This document shows, piece by piece, positions 33,381 through 42,736 of a DNA stretch of 46,718 bases. Each line of letters starts with the position of its first letter. Within the stretch, counting starts at the first letter, position 1. The translations under genes and the position numbers were made by a program. The notes under the pieces are model-generated. The model saw only the letters and a list, made by a program, of their open reading frames with translations. It did no database searches and was not told where the DNA came from. The DNA comes from an uncultured Lachnospiraceae bacterium (GTDB lineage: Bacteria > Bacillota > Clostridia > Lachnospirales > Lachnospiraceae): assembly GCA_902792005.1 (NCBI GenBank), contig CADAXW010000022.1:1-46718 (forward strand), given 5' to 3'.

Positions 33381-33590
33381 TTAAGCCTCAACCTTGACAT
33401 CATTTCCGTTAAAGGAAAATGTATCGCCGGGATACAGCTTCTTTCCTCGTCTTGTATCCACTTCTCCATTCACAAGCACCTGCCCGTCCTGGATCACTTC
33501 CTTGGCAGTCAGTCCGGAATCCACCAGACCAGCCAGCTTCAGTGCCTGACCAAGCTTGATATACTCATCTCTTATCTGAATTGTCAGCAT
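33381..33590 (-). CDS. yaaA: S4-domain RNA-binding protein YaaA
   Basis: A 69-residue protein that is almost entirely an S4 RNA-binding domain (IKLGQALKLAGLVDSGLTAKEVIQDGQVLVNGEVDTRRGKKL). It sits between dnaN and recF, its standard position in Firmicutes; in Bacillus it takes part in 50S ribosome assembly. Confidence 0.94.
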   Translation of the reverse strand: MLTIQIRDEYIKLGQALKLAGLVDSGLTAKEVIQDGQVLVNGEVDTRRGKKLYPGDTFSFNGNDVKVEA

Positions 33591-33612
33591 ATGTCCGGTA
33601 TTCCCTTCTTAT

Positions 33613-34731
33613 TTAGGCGTAAATACTTGTGTTGATGCTGATGGGAAGCACGATATAAACATAGCTTTCCTCTGCATCCTTGATAATACAGGGATTCTTG
33701 GAATCCATCATGTAGATGTTCACATCCTCATCATCGATAACACGAAGAGCATCCATAAGGAATCTGGGGTTGAATCCGATGATGATCTCATCCCCTTCCT
33801 TCGTGATCTCCATCTCCTCCTTCATGGATCCGAGATTGGTATCCAGACGGACATAGAGATTGTTGTCATTCTTAACACTTACGATGATGGGCTTCTTGTC
33901 CGTATCCTGGATCAGAAGTGTGGTACGGTCAATGATACCCATAAGGTCCTTCTTGTTTGCCTTAACGGAAACGGTATGACCCATGGACATCATATTTGCG
34001 ATCTTGAAATACTCACCCTCGATGAGTCTTGTTACAACCCGGGTACCCTCAAATTCAAACAGCATGTGGCTGTCAGAGAAGAAGATATCCACCATATCAT
34101 CAGCACCACCTGTGATAATTTTGCTGATCTCCTGCAGTGCCTTTCCGGGAACTACCACATGGATTTCCGGATTATCTCCGGACAGATTGATCTTTCTTCT
34201 GGAGATACGATGTCCGTCCAGAGAGATAACGATCAGCTGATTATTAATAACCTCAAATGACTCACCGGTCATCATCTTGGTATTCTCATTGTCAGCGATG
34301 GAGAAGATGGTCTGACGGATCACATCACGAAGCGTCATCTGAGAGATGCTGATGCTCTTCTCCTTCTCAATCTCGGGAAGCATGGAGAACTCATCTCCGC
34401 TTCTGCAGGGAATATTGAACTTTGTCTTTTCACAGCTGATATCCACACGGATGTCAGAACTTGTTTCCATGTCGATCTCGCTGTCCGGCATCTTTTTGAT
34501 AATATCAGAGAAAAGCTTTGCTTCCAGAGCAACCTTTCCCTCTTCCAGAACAGTTGCATCAACAACCGTCTCAATACCAAGCTCCAGGTTGTTACCAACC
34601 AGTCTCAGACTTCCTCCCTCAGCGATCAGAAGGATGCATTCAAGAATAGGCATTGTGGTCTTTGTAGAAACAGCCTTAGAAACAATATTGATACCTGCTG
34701 TCAGAACGCTCTTATTACATTTGATTCTCAT
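33613..34731 (-). CDS. dnaN: DNA polymerase III beta subunit (sliding clamp)
   Basis: The ring-shaped processivity clamp; 372 residues with three clamp folds. The N-terminus MRIKCNKSVLTAGINIVSKAV and the C-terminal YVYIVLPISI end are typical. It follows dnaA after a 261-base gap that holds one DnaA box. Confidence 0.97.
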   Translation of the reverse strand: MRIKCNKSVLTAGINIVSKAVSTKTTMPILECILLIAEGGSLRLVGNNLELGIETVVDATVLEEGKVALEAKLFSDIIKKMPDSEIDMETSSDIRVDISCEKTKFNIPCRSGDEFSMLPEIEKEKSISISQMTLRDVIRQTIFSIADNENTKMMTGESFEVINNQLIVISLDGHRISRRKINLSGDNPEIHVVVPGKALQEISKIITGGADDMVDIFFSDSHMLFEFEGTRVVTRLIEGEYFKIANMMSMGHTVSVKANKKDLMGIIDRTTLLIQDTDKKPIIVSVKNDNNLYVRLDTNLGSMKEEMEITKEGDEIIIGFNPRFLMDALRVIDDEDVNIYMMDSKNPCIIKDAEESYVYIVLPISINTSIYA

Positions 34732-34992
34732 TTCGTTTTCGGTTCCTTCCTGCCTTTCCGGCGCTATATATAATATATATTGAGTACAGTAGTAATAATA
34801 ATAAGTGCTGTTGATATGTTGAAAAGTGGTTTTTCCCTTAGTAAAACAAGGGTTTTCTGTGTTCGTATCCCTTCCGTGATGGCTGTTATATTATTTGGAT
34901 GCATTTTTGATAAATGTGCCGTCCAAGGTTATTAACACGAACTTATCCACAATCTGTTTATTTATTCCACTAATTAAGCTGATATATTTGAT
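34732..34992. promoter_or_regulatory. dnaA-dnaN intergenic region with a perfect DnaA box
   Basis: TTATCCACA lies at 34943-34951, about 50 bases past the dnaA stop. A TATATATAATATATAT stretch (about 34767-34783) lies 40-50 bases before the dnaN start and could act as promoter or unwinding tract. A short CCCTT/AAGGG hairpin lies near 34848-34869. One perfect box only, so the main origin is more likely on the other side of dnaA. Confidence 0.55.
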
Positions 34993-36393
34993 TTAGCTGA
35001 TGGGATCATGGGGACTGATCTTCTTTTTGATCACATTTACAGTTGCTGCAAACTGCGGATCCTCATTGATCTTCTCGGAGATTCTTGAGATACCGCTGTA
35101 AACAGTGGAATGATCCTTGCCGCCTACCGTATCTCCTATGGCCTGAAGGCTCTTGTCCGTCAGTTCTCTGGAAAGATACATTACCAGCTGCCTTGCAATG
35201 GCGATATCAGCACTTCTCTTTTTGGACTTGATATCATCCATGGAAATGTTCATGTGTTCTGCAACGATGTTCAGGATGATCTCCGGTGTGATCGCGATGT
35301 TGGTATCCTTGGAGATCAGGTCCTTCAGCATATCCTTGGCCATATCCACATCGATGGTATCATGAGAAAGCTTGGAATAAACGCTGATCTTATTCAGCGC
35401 ACCCTCCAGCTCACGCACATTTGATACGATGTTCTCGGCGATATACTTGAAGACATCCTCCGGAATGTTGGACATGCCGGCCAGCTCCGCCTTATTCTTA
35501 AGGATCGCCATACGTGTCTCATAGTCAGGTGCATGAATGTCAATGGGAACACCCCACTCAAACCTGGAACGAAGCCTTTCATCCAGAGAAGTGATCTCAC
35601 GGGGAGGACGGTCGGATGAAATAATGATCTGCTTTCCGGCCTCATACAGGAAGTTAAATGTATTGAAGAACTCCTGCTGCGTTCGCTCACGTCCGATGAT
35701 CTCCTGGATATCGTCGATGATCAGTACGTCGACCTGACGATACTTCTCACGGAACTCATCCATCTTGTTGTTCTGGATGGCAGAAATGATATCGTTGGTA
35801 AAAACCTCGGATGTAACATAAAGTACACTCTTATTCGGATTGTGCTGCAGGATGTAGTGTGCGATGGACTGGATCAGATGGGTTTTTCCCAGACCGGAAC
35901 CACCATACAGGAACAAAGGATTGAAATTATCCTGACTTGGCTCATCCGCTACAGCAACACAGGTGGCAAATGCATGCTTGTTACCGTCACCGACAATGAA
36001 ATTCTCAAAGGTATACTTATGATTCAGGTTTCCCTTCTTAATGGCATCATAATAAGCAGAGTTCGGATGATCCTCCTTCTGCTCTGCAGAATTATTGTCC
36101 GAAATCTTCCTATTTATATAGGAAGACTTTTCATCTATCACGATTTCGATGCTGGAATCATTTAATACCTCCCGAATGGAGGAAAGAAGGAAGCTGTCAT
36201 AGCCCCTCTTATGGAGATATTCCACACCATGGGCCCCTCTGTTCTCATCTACATAGAAGTATACAGTATTATCCTTCATTTCGTAGATCTCCAGATTTCG
36301 GATCCAGGTTTCGATGATGATCTTGGAAACATCATACTGTGTTTCCAACAGCTTCATTATACTGTCCCAATTTTTGATTATCTGCTCTTTCAT
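34993..36393 (-). CDS. dnaA: Chromosomal replication initiator DnaA
   Basis: The AAA+ initiator, 466 residues. Domain I is at about 1-85, a linker follows, and the AAA+ domain has Walker A FLYGGSGLGKTHLIQS and Walker B VDVLIIDDIQEI. The DNA-binding signature is GGKDHSTVYSGISRI. It is the first gene of the leftward replication cluster. Confidence 0.98.
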   Translation of the reverse strand: MKEQIIKNWDSIMKLLETQYDVSKIIIETWIRNLEIYEMKDNTVYFYVDENRGAHGVEYLHKRGYDSFLLSSIREVLNDSSIEIVIDEKSSYINRKISDNNSAEQKEDHPNSAYYDAIKKGNLNHKYTFENFIVGDGNKHAFATCVAVADEPSQDNFNPLFLYGGSGLGKTHLIQSIAHYILQHNPNKSVLYVTSEVFTNDIISAIQNNKMDEFREKYRQVDVLIIDDIQEIIGRERTQQEFFNTFNFLYEAGKQIIISSDRPPREITSLDERLRSRFEWGVPIDIHAPDYETRMAILKNKAELAGMSNIPEDVFKYIAENIVSNVRELEGALNKISVYSKLSHDTIDVDMAKDMLKDLISKDTNIAITPEIILNIVAEHMNISMDDIKSKKRSADIAIARQLVMYLSRELTDKSLQAIGDTVGGKDHSTVYSGISRISEKINEDPQFAATVNVIKKKISPHDPIS

Positions 36394-36863
36394 GACTGTA
36401 ACAAAACCACCTTTTTATGTTCAAAACTGCATAGCAGGTTAAAAACAGCGTTTTTATCGAAAAATCGCCACATATGCATAAAAACATACAGTAATAATAT
36501 ACTACAAAATGGGTTAAATAACAAGGATTTTGGCTGATTTCAGCCACGATAGTTATGTAAATGATAAAAATGCTCTGTCGATAATTCAAGGTCGAAATAA
36601 AGCAAATAAAAGCGTCATTTTTTTCAGCTATAAAATGTATATCAACAGAAATTAAGTAAGTTATCAACAAACTAATAACAAATTGTGGATAATTACGTAA
36701 ACTCAAGGAAAAATAGACAAAACAATTTGTGTAAAATGCTAAAATACCTGAAATGACGGGAAAAAGGCACATTTCAAGGAGAAAAACCCAGCTTCTACTT
36801 GACTTTTCCTATGGTTTTTAATAGAATATTGTAGGTTTTCCCTGATTTTAAGGGGAAGAAGAA
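36394..36863. other. dnaA-rpmH intergenic region, likely oriC
   Basis: About 470 AT-rich bases between divergent dnaA and rpmH. It holds TTATCAACA (36661-36669) and the inverted box TGTGGATAA (36684-36692), plus weaker matches (TATATCAACAG near 36637; TTTGTGTAAAA near 36732). This divergent dnaA/rpmH gap is the classical origin site in Firmicutes. The number of perfect boxes is low, so the call rests on position as well. Confidence 0.6.
36799..36827 (+). promoter_or_regulatory. rpmH operon promoter
   Basis: TTGACT (36799-36804), 17 bases, then TAGAAT (36822-36827), 37 bases before the L34 reading frame. It drives rpmH, rnpA, yidD and perhaps yidC. Confidence 0.65.
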
Positions 36864-36986
36864 TTTCAGCCGAAGAAGAGATCCAGAGCAAAGGTACACG
36901 GATTCCGCAAGAGAATGAGTACTACAAACGGACGCAAGGTCTTAGCTTCAAGAAGAGCAAAGGGTAGAAAAGTACTTTCCGCTTAA
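36864..36986 (+). CDS. rpmH: Ribosomal protein L34, start codon absent in this sequence
   Basis: Forty residues of L34 are present in one frame, from [18 protein letters not shown] to [11 protein letters not shown], then TAA. L34 is normally 44 residues beginning MKxTFQPKK. Here the frame upstream reads TAA GGG GAA GAA GAA TTT, so a stop comes right before and no ATG, GTG, TTG or ATT lies between. The AAGGGGAAGAAG site is present, so about 12 coding bases (the M-K-x-T codons) seem to be missing. L34 is a 50S subunit protein and its gene is normally kept. Either a sequence error or a real deletion. Confidence 0.85.
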   Translation, partial: FQPKKRSRAKVHGFRKRMSTTNGRKVLASRRAKGRKVLSA

Positions 36987-37013
36987 TTTGCCTGATGAAG
37001 TAATGGAGGAATA

Positions 37014-37367
37014 GTGAAGAATATAATTTCACTAAAAAACTACAGAGATTTTGGCAGGGTGTATAACCAAAGAAAATCGTTTGCCGACAAGTATTTAGTG
37101 ATGTATGCAGCTGACAACCTTGCTGCATGCAGTAGAATCGGGATCTCTGTTAGTAAAAAGGTTGGCAATAGTGTCGTAAGACACAGAATAACTCGTTTGA
37201 TCAGAGAAAGTTATCGATTGCATAAGGATGAACTGATACCGGGCATCGATATCGTTGTCGTTGCCCGTAGTTCTGTAAAAGGAAAGGCATACCGGGATGT
37301 GGAATCATCCTTCCTGCAGCTTTGCAGGAGACATCATATCTTAAAAAATGATTTTAAGAATGAATGA
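37014..37367 (+). CDS. rnpA: Ribonuclease P protein component
   Basis: The protein part of RNase P, which trims the 5' ends of tRNAs. It is 117 residues. The RNR-type motif appears as [28 protein letters not shown]. The start is GTG, with GGAGG 4-5 bases upstream. It overlaps the frame of yidD at its stop. The family's N-terminal FxxVYxxxKS pattern is seen as [11 protein letters not shown]. Confidence 0.96.
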   Translation: MKNIISLKNYRDFGRVYNQRKSFADKYLVMYAADNLAACSRIGISVSKKVGNSVVRHRITRLIRESYRLHKDELIPGIDIVVVARSSVKGKAYRDVESSFLQLCRRHHILKNDFKNE

Positions 37368-37405
37368 TATTCACGAACCGGTTGATTCAGAGTGAGGTAT
37401 CACGA

Positions 37406-37618
37406 ATGAAGAAAATATTTATCCATCTGATCAAATTCTACAGAAAGTACCTGTCCCCTATGAAAGGACACGGAACCTGTATTTTCTACCCCACCTGTTC
37501 GGAGTATGCTCTACAGGCATATGAAAAGTACGGATTCTTCAAGGCCACAGGTTTAACCATCTGGCGGATCCTTCGTTGCAATCCTTTTGGTAAGGGTGGG
37601 TACGATCCGGTTCCCTAA
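37406..37618 (+). CDS. yidD: Membrane protein insertion efficiency factor YidD
   Basis: A 70-residue protein of the YidD family that assists YidC. The family signature is [29 protein letters not shown], with three conserved Cys-Pro contexts, and [13 protein letters not shown] ends it. The ATG at 37406 has GAGGT 7 bases upstream. An ATG at 37364 overlaps the rnpA stop but adds residues unlike the family. Confidence 0.94.
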   Translation: MKKIFIHLIKFYRKYLSPMKGHGTCIFYPTCSEYALQAYEKYGFFKATGLTIWRILRCNPFGKGGYDPVP

Positions 37619-37629
37619 AGGAGAAAAAA

Positions 37630-38925
37630 ATGTTATTAACACAGTCAAGCGGTTTTTTGTTAGGAAATCTTTCCAAGCTGCTTGGATGGGTCATGAATGG
37701 GATCTACAATCTCTTCAGTAACATGGGTGTTGTATCCATCGCACTGAGTATTATTGTATTCACCGTTTTGATCCGTCTTATGATGTTCCCTCTTTCCATC
37801 CGGTCTACGAGAGGATCCAAGATTCAGGCCTACTTACAGCCGGAATTTGCAAAGATCAATAAGAAGTACAAGGGAAAGAAGGATCAGGCATCCCTTCTTG
37901 CAAAGTCGAAGGAAACCAAGGAACTGCAGAGAAAGTATGGGATCAAGACCAGTACCGGTTGTATTACCGCATTGATCCAGCTTCCTATCTTCCTTTCTCT
38001 TTACAACGTTATCCAGAACATTCCGGCATACGTTGATAAGATCAGAGCACTGTATGACCCCATCGCAAATGCCATCATCAAGGTGGACGGTGCAAAGGAC
38101 ACACTCGTTAAGTTTGTCTCAGACAACCAGATTCCCAGAGTGTCCATTCCGGATGGAGATCTTACAGTCAATTCCATCATCGATGTTCTTGCAAAATGTG
38201 GCGGCGACATGTTCGACAAGCTGAGCGGCATTTTCGAAAAGAGCCCCGATGTTGTTTCTTCGATCGCAGCAAATAAGGCAGATATCGTTGATTCCAACAG
38301 CTTTATCTTTGGAATTAACCTTTCCGACGCACCCGGCTGGGCCTGGTCATGGGCGCTGATCATCCCGATCTCCTGTTTCGTGTTCCAGTTCCTGTCCATG
38401 AAGGTGGCTCCCACCGTATCTTCCGGTGATCCGCAGCAGGATGCACAGATGAAGTCCATGAAGAAGTTTATGATGATCATGCCGATCATGTCCTTCTTCG
38501 TAACCATCAGCGTTCCTGCAGGTCTTGGTCTTTACTGGGCAGTCAGTGCTTTAGTCAGCGTACTCATCACTCTTTGCCAGACAGTATACTACAACCATAC
38601 TGATATGGAAGCTCTTACTGAAAAGGCAAGAATAAAAGCTGAGAGAAAGGCTGAGAAGCAGAAGGCACGGAACGGCGGTAAGGAGAAGAAGGGATTCCTG
38701 GAGCGTATGCAGGAAGCTGCAACCGGACAGAATAAGACCGAGCAGCGTGAACAGGATGCAGAAGGAATGAAGAAGTACGGAAGTGCAAGACTTAAGAGCT
38801 ACACCTCCGCAACAGCTCATGTGAAAGATCGAGAAGAAGAAAAGAATGTACAGTATAAGCCCGGAAGTATCGCTTCAAAGGCAAATGCGCTTCGGGATTA
38901 TTATTCAAAGAACGAGAAGGAATAG
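37630..38925 (+). CDS. yidC: Membrane protein insertase YidC/OxaA
   Basis: Inserts membrane proteins with or without SecYEG. It is 431 residues. The core hydrophobic segments are VSIALSIIVFTVLIRLMMFPLS with the conserved Arg, ALIQLPIFLSLYNVI, the region WAWSWALIIPISCFVFQFLS and FMMIMPIMSFFVTISVPAGLGLYW. The C-terminal 110 residues are basic and charged (KARIKAERKAEKQKARNG), suited to ribosome contact. AAAGGAG precedes the ATG. No lipobox is evident, unlike Bacillus SpoIIIJ. Confidence 0.95.
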   Translation: MLLTQSSGFLLGNLSKLLGWVMNGIYNLFSNMGVVSIALSIIVFTVLIRLMMFPLSIRSTRGSKIQAYLQPEFAKINKKYKGKKDQASLLAKSKETKELQRKYGIKTSTGCITALIQLPIFLSLYNVIQNIPAYVDKIRALYDPIANAIIKVDGAKDTLVKFVSDNQIPRVSIPDGDLTVNSIIDVLAKCGGDMFDKLSGIFEKSPDVVSSIAANKADIVDSNSFIFGINLSDAPGWAWSWALIIPISCFVFQFLSMKVAPTVSSGDPQQDAQMKSMKKFMMIMPIMSFFVTISVPAGLGLYWAVSALVSVLITLCQTVYYNHTDMEALTEKARIKAERKAEKQKARNGGKEKKGFLERMQEAATGQNKTEQREQDAEGMKKYGSARLKSYTSATAHVKDREEEKNVQYKPGSIASKANALRDYYSKNEKE

Positions 38926-38934
38926 GAGTTCGAA

Positions 38935-39732
38935 ATGGAGTTTAAAGAGTTTCGTGCTAAGACAGTCGAGGATGCAGAGATCGATGCCGCAAGAGCATTT
39001 GGTGTAGTAACTGCAGACCTTGAAGTACAGGTAATCGAAAAAGGAAGTGCCGGATTCCTTGGAATCGGCGCAAAGCAGGCTGTCATCCGCGTTCGTGTGA
39101 AGGAAGATGCACTCGCAGAGACAGAAACAAAGAACACAGAAGAAAAGGCAGCCGAGAAAACCACAGAAGCTGCTGCTCCGGTTAAGACAGAGAAGAATAT
39201 CTCCACAGATCTTCCGAAGGAGACAGGAGATCTGATCGCAGATACAAAGGCTTATCTGGATCGCCTGTTTGCAGCTATGGAGCTGGAAGCTACCGTAGAT
39301 GTAAAGATGGAGGAAGAAGAGGATGTTCTTTCCATCGATGTAGAAGGTCCGGATATGGGCGTTCTCATCGGAAAGCGCGGACAGACACTGGATGCACTTC
39401 AGTATCTGATCAGCCTCTATGTAAACAAGAAGAGCAAGGATAAGTACATCCGTGTAAAGCTTGATACAGAGAACTACCGTGCAAGAAGAAAGGAAACACT
39501 GGAAAACCTGGCAAAGAATATCGCATTCAAGGTAAAACGTTCCAGACGTTCCTTTACACTGGAGCCCATGAACCCCTACGAGAGACGGATCATCCACTCA
39601 ACACTGCAGAACGACAGATTTGTTGCAACCCGCAGTGAAGGCGAGGAACCGTATCGTAAGGTTGTTGTATATCTGAAGAAAAAGGATAATTATAGTAACA
39701 ACCGTTACGAGAACGAAGGGGCTAATGCGTAA
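38935..39732 (+). CDS. khpB: Jag/KhpB RNA-binding protein (KH and R3H domains)
   Basis: A 265-residue RNA-binding protein that, with KhpA, affects cell elongation in Gram-positives. The Jag_N domain is at about 1-55 (EFKEFRAKTVEDAEIDAARAFGV). A Lys/Glu/Thr-rich linker follows. The KH domain has VLIGKRGQTLDALQYL, and the R3H domain is at the C-terminus (LEPMNPYERRIIHSTLQND). It begins 9 bases after the yidC stop and ends just before a strong terminator. Confidence 0.93.
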   Translation: MEFKEFRAKTVEDAEIDAARAFGVVTADLEVQVIEKGSAGFLGIGAKQAVIRVRVKEDALAETETKNTEEKAAEKTTEAAAPVKTEKNISTDLPKETGDLIADTKAYLDRLFAAMELEATVDVKMEEEEDVLSIDVEGPDMGVLIGKRGQTLDALQYLISLYVNKKSKDKYIRVKLDTENYRARRKETLENLAKNIAFKVKRSRRSFTLEPMNPYERRIIHSTLQNDRFVATRSEGEEPYRKVVVYLKKKDNYSNNRYENEGANA

Positions 39733-39780
39733 ATAAAAAGAAAAGGCAGTGGAGATTTCCGCTGCCTTTTCTTTTTATTT
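39731..39780. terminator. Bidirectional terminator after jag
   Basis: AAATAAAAAGAAAAGGCAG (39731-39749) pairs with CTGCCTTTTCTTTTTATTT (39762-39780). The GC part is GGCAG/CTGCC plus GGA/TCC, with T runs in both directions. It separates the plus-strand rpmH-jag unit from the convergent minus-strand block. Confidence 0.88.
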
Positions 39781-40372
39781 AAAACTTTTTGTAGATGGTT
39801 ACATCAACGATATCGCCCATGATACTGATCTTTACTTCATCTGCAAGCTTACCGATGATGGACTTCTCCAGCTCATCCCACTTCTCCTGCTCTTCTTCCT
39901 TCTTAATGGACTCACGATACTGGTTGAAGGACCATACATCCATCGTAGTTGCAGACATGGCAGTTGGATCTGTAGTATAAACCCATCCGGAGGGATAATA
40001 GTTCGTAAGAGAACCATCCGCCGGCTCCATGGTACGCTCCAGAAGATCACGAAGTTTACCGAGAATACCCTTCGCTGCTACATTTTTACCTGAGGTTGAG
40101 GAAGAAAGGAGCTGAGATCTCTTCTCTGAGTTCATAACTGTAATGGTATGAAGGTGAAGAACAAATGTATCATCATCTTCTTCAAGCCAGAAATCTGCTT
40201 CCCGCTCTCCTGTCAGTGCATGTACAAGACTCATCATTTCTTCTGTCAGAAGACGAAGATGCATGGAATCCTTCTTACTCAGATTCTTAAATCTTGCAGT
40301 TGCATCCGCCTGTGCCAGAGCTTCCTCTGTTCCGACACCCTTGCTTGTAACGTGTATCACATCTGATTTCAT
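39779..40372 (-). CDS. Protein with an N-terminal ATPase-like (HATPase) segment, unknown
   Basis: A 197-residue protein. The first 110 residues (SKKDSMHLRLLTEEMMSLVHALTG and LHTITVMNSEKRSQLLSSSTSGKN) recall GHKL anti-sigma-type ATP-binding proteins, where EEMM...LVHAL would be the N-box helix. The match is loose, so this is inference only. The C-terminus is acidic, then ends DVTIYKKF. It is convergent with jag and shares its terminator. It is the last gene of the parA-parB block. Confidence 0.6.
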   Translation of the reverse strand: MKSDVIHVTSKGVGTEEALAQADATARFKNLSKKDSMHLRLLTEEMMSLVHALTGEREADFWLEEDDDTFVLHLHTITVMNSEKRSQLLSSSTSGKNVAAKGILGKLRDLLERTMEPADGSLTNYYPSGWVYTTDPTAMSATTMDVWSFNQYRESIKKEEEQEKWDELEKSIIGKLADEVKISIMGDIVDVTIYKKF

Positions 40373-40415
40373 AATATATCCTCCTCTCGGATGGTGACTG
40401 TTATATATTAAAAAA

Positions 40416-40487
40416 TGTTCCCGCCGGGAATCGAACCCGGAGCTAGCGCTTAGGAGGCGCTTGTTTTATCCGTTAAACTACGAGAAC
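40416..40487 (-). tRNA. tRNA-Arg(CCT)
   Basis: Read on the minus strand: acceptor GTTCTCG/CGGGAAC, anticodon arm AGCGC-CTCCTAA-GCGCT (anticodon CCT), and T-arm CCGGG-TTCGATT-CCCGG. No CCA is encoded. It lies between two minus-strand genes and probably shares their transcript. Confidence 0.95.
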
Positions 40488-40524
40488 GGATCTCTGCCAA
40501 CCTTTACTAATTTTATATAAATCA

Positions 40525-41406
40525 TTAAGGTCTGTCAAGAACCAGTAAGCCCTGTAACCAGGTAACACCGCGAAATCTTCGGCCTACCAGAGGCTCCCCT
40601 TCCAGATCCTTTTCATTGATGGCAATGCGGATCATATAGTAGAGACTCTGAACATCCAGCAGATAGATACGCTCATTTGTTAGCTGATTCTCATGCATTT
40701 CGATATGGACGATGTTCCCGATGATATCATAGATGTCACCCTGCAGGGTATGAGGGATGATGCTGGTATTTACAATGGACATGATGTCCTCATGCATAAC
40801 ACGTCGGTCCAGGGAATCCTTCAGGCGCATTTCCTTATCCATCATCCGATCCAGAACATAGGGATCCCCGGTACGGGCCCGACGGATATCAAGCATCTCA
40901 CGGAACTTCTTATCCTCATCCTGCTGGATCTCCTCCATGGATCTCTCCAGAGGAAGCAGAACCCGCGCGGACACAGAAAGGCCGGACAGGCATACCTGAT
41001 TTCTTTTCGGCAGTCTGTCATGCCAGGAACACTGCGTGATCTCCGCCACATTTTGCATGAAGAAAATGATGCAGAGGGTTACATTATCGATCACGCCATA
41101 GTAGGCATCCCGGTCATAGATCTTTTCTACGGGAATCTCATCCTCAAAGGGATAAAAGGCAGGCTTTACATAGGGAAATGCGTATTCTGTGAGGCAGTCC
41201 CCGTCCGAGTCCATCTCTCCCAGAACGGAGATGCCAAACGCTTCCTCTTTGTTGTAAAAGCGGTCAATCTGAAACAGGCTTTTGTTCAGAGAAAGCGTGG
41301 CGGTTGCTCTTCGGTCCGGATTCGACAGCGCATCCTTGATTAACCGATTTTGTTGATGAAGTGATTTAACTGTACTGAATCCGATGGCCCGATAGTATAT
41401 ATTCAT
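40525..41406 (-). CDS. DUF3881-like protein
   Basis: A 293-residue protein starting MNIYYRAIGFSTVKS. It contains an acidic/aromatic middle (GEMDSDGDCLTEYAFPYVKP) and ends RRFRGVTWLQGLLVLD. I recall the Lachnospiraceae family DUF3881 having this start and neighbourhood, but I cannot verify it. No catalytic motif is seen. It is 19 bases after the serS stop. Confidence 0.65.
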   Translation of the reverse strand: MNIYYRAIGFSTVKSLHQQNRLIKDALSNPDRRATATLSLNKSLFQIDRFYNKEEAFGISVLGEMDSDGDCLTEYAFPYVKPAFYPFEDEIPVEKIYDRDAYYGVIDNVTLCIIFFMQNVAEITQCSWHDRLPKRNQVCLSGLSVSARVLLPLERSMEEIQQDEDKKFREMLDIRRARTGDPYVLDRMMDKEMRLKDSLDRRVMHEDIMSIVNTSIIPHTLQGDIYDIIGNIVHIEMHENQLTNERIYLLDVQSLYYMIRIAINEKDLEGEPLVGRRFRGVTWLQGLLVLDRP

Positions 41407-41425
41407 AGTAGAAATGTATCTCCGA

Positions 41426-42715
41426 TTACTGTTTTGGTGTGATCACGGATGCACCGCCCATGTAGGAACGAAGAGCCTCCGGGATACGAACGGAACCGTC
41501 TTCGTTCAGGTTGTTCTCCAGGAATGCGATGAGCATACGCGGAGGAGCAACGACGGTGTTGTTCAGGGTATGAGCCAGATACTTCTTGCCGTCATCTCCC
41601 TTTACACGGATCTTCAGACGGCGTGCCTGTGCATCACCCAGATTGGAGCAGCTTCCAACCTCGAAATATTTCTTCTGACGCGGTGACCATGCCTCCACAT
41701 CAATGGACTTTACCTTCAGATCTGCAAGATCACCGGAGCAGCACTCCAGAGTACGTACCGGAATGTCCAGACTCCGGAAGAGTTCTACGGTGTAGGAGTA
41801 CATTTTATGGAACCAGTCCATGGAGTCCTCAGGCTTGCAGACAACGATCATTTCCTGCTTCTCAAACTGATGGATCCGGTAAACACCTCTCTCTTCAATT
41901 CCATGGGCACCCTTCTCCTTACGGAAGCAGGGAGAATAGCTTGTGAGGGTCAGAGGAAGTGCGGTCTCATCGATCATGGAATCGATGAAGCGGCCGATCA
42001 TGGAATGCTCGCTGGTACCGATGAGGTAGAGGTCTTCTCCCTCGATCTTGTACATCATGGATTCCATCTCGTCAAAGCTCATTACGCCGGTAACCACATC
42101 GCTGCGGATCATAAAAGGAGGAACACAGTAGGTGAAGCCCTTGTTGATCATGAAATCTCTTGCATAGGAGATCACTGCAGAATGCAGACGTGCGATATCA
42201 CCGATGAGATAGTAGAAGCCGTTGCCGGCAACCTTTCTTGCGGCATCCAGATCGATGCCTGCCAGACGCTCCATGATATCGGTATGATAAGGAATCTCAA
42301 AGTCCGGAACAACAGGATCACCAAACTTCTCAACCTCAACATTTTCGCTGTCATCCTTTCCGATGGGAACGGAATCGTCGATGATGTTCGGGATCACAAG
42401 CATGATCTTGCGAAGCTCCTCTTCTACCTTCGGAGCTTCCTCCTCAAGCTCGGCAAGACGCTTTGAGAAGGCGGCAACCTTCTGCTTTGCCTCTTCTGCT
42501 GCTGCCTTGTCGCCCTGTGCCATGAACTTACCGATCTCCTTGGAGATCTTGTTCTTATCTGCACGAAGCTGATCAGCTTCTGCCTGGATGTCTCTTCTCT
42601 TCTGATCCAGTGCGATGGCCTCATCTACCATGGGCAGCTTTCTGTCCTGGAACTTCTTCTTGATGTTCTCCTTTACAAGATCCGGATTCTCACGTAAAAA
42701 ACGTATGTCTAACAT
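41426..42715 (-). CDS. serS: Seryl-tRNA synthetase
   Basis: A class II synthetase that charges tRNA-Ser; 429 residues. The N-terminal two-helix coiled coil (about 25-100) grips the long variable arm. Motif 2 is FRKEKGAHGIEERGVYRIHQFEKQEM-like, and motif 3 is NNTVVAPPRMLIAFLENN. There is no room for a T-box leader: the upstream gene is 21 bases away. Its substrate tRNA-Ser(GCT) is the one found broken at 22430-22500. Confidence 0.97.
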   Translation of the reverse strand: MLDIRFLRENPDLVKENIKKKFQDRKLPMVDEAIALDQKRRDIQAEADQLRADKNKISKEIGKFMAQGDKAAAEEAKQKVAAFSKRLAELEEEAPKVEEELRKIMLVIPNIIDDSVPIGKDDSENVEVEKFGDPVVPDFEIPYHTDIMERLAGIDLDAARKVAGNGFYYLIGDIARLHSAVISYARDFMINKGFTYCVPPFMIRSDVVTGVMSFDEMESMMYKIEGEDLYLIGTSEHSMIGRFIDSMIDETALPLTLTSYSPCFRKEKGAHGIEERGVYRIHQFEKQEMIVVCKPEDSMDWFHKMYSYTVELFRSLDIPVRTLECCSGDLADLKVKSIDVEAWSPRQKKYFEVGSCSNLGDAQARRLKIRVKGDDGKKYLAHTLNNTVVAPPRMLIAFLENNLNEDGSVRIPEALRSYMGGASVITPKQ

Positions 42716-42736
42716 AATATTCCTCCAACATTTTTT

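Noticed and set aside
42716-42736. T-box leader for serS
   Set aside because: Only 21 bases separate serS from the upstream gene.
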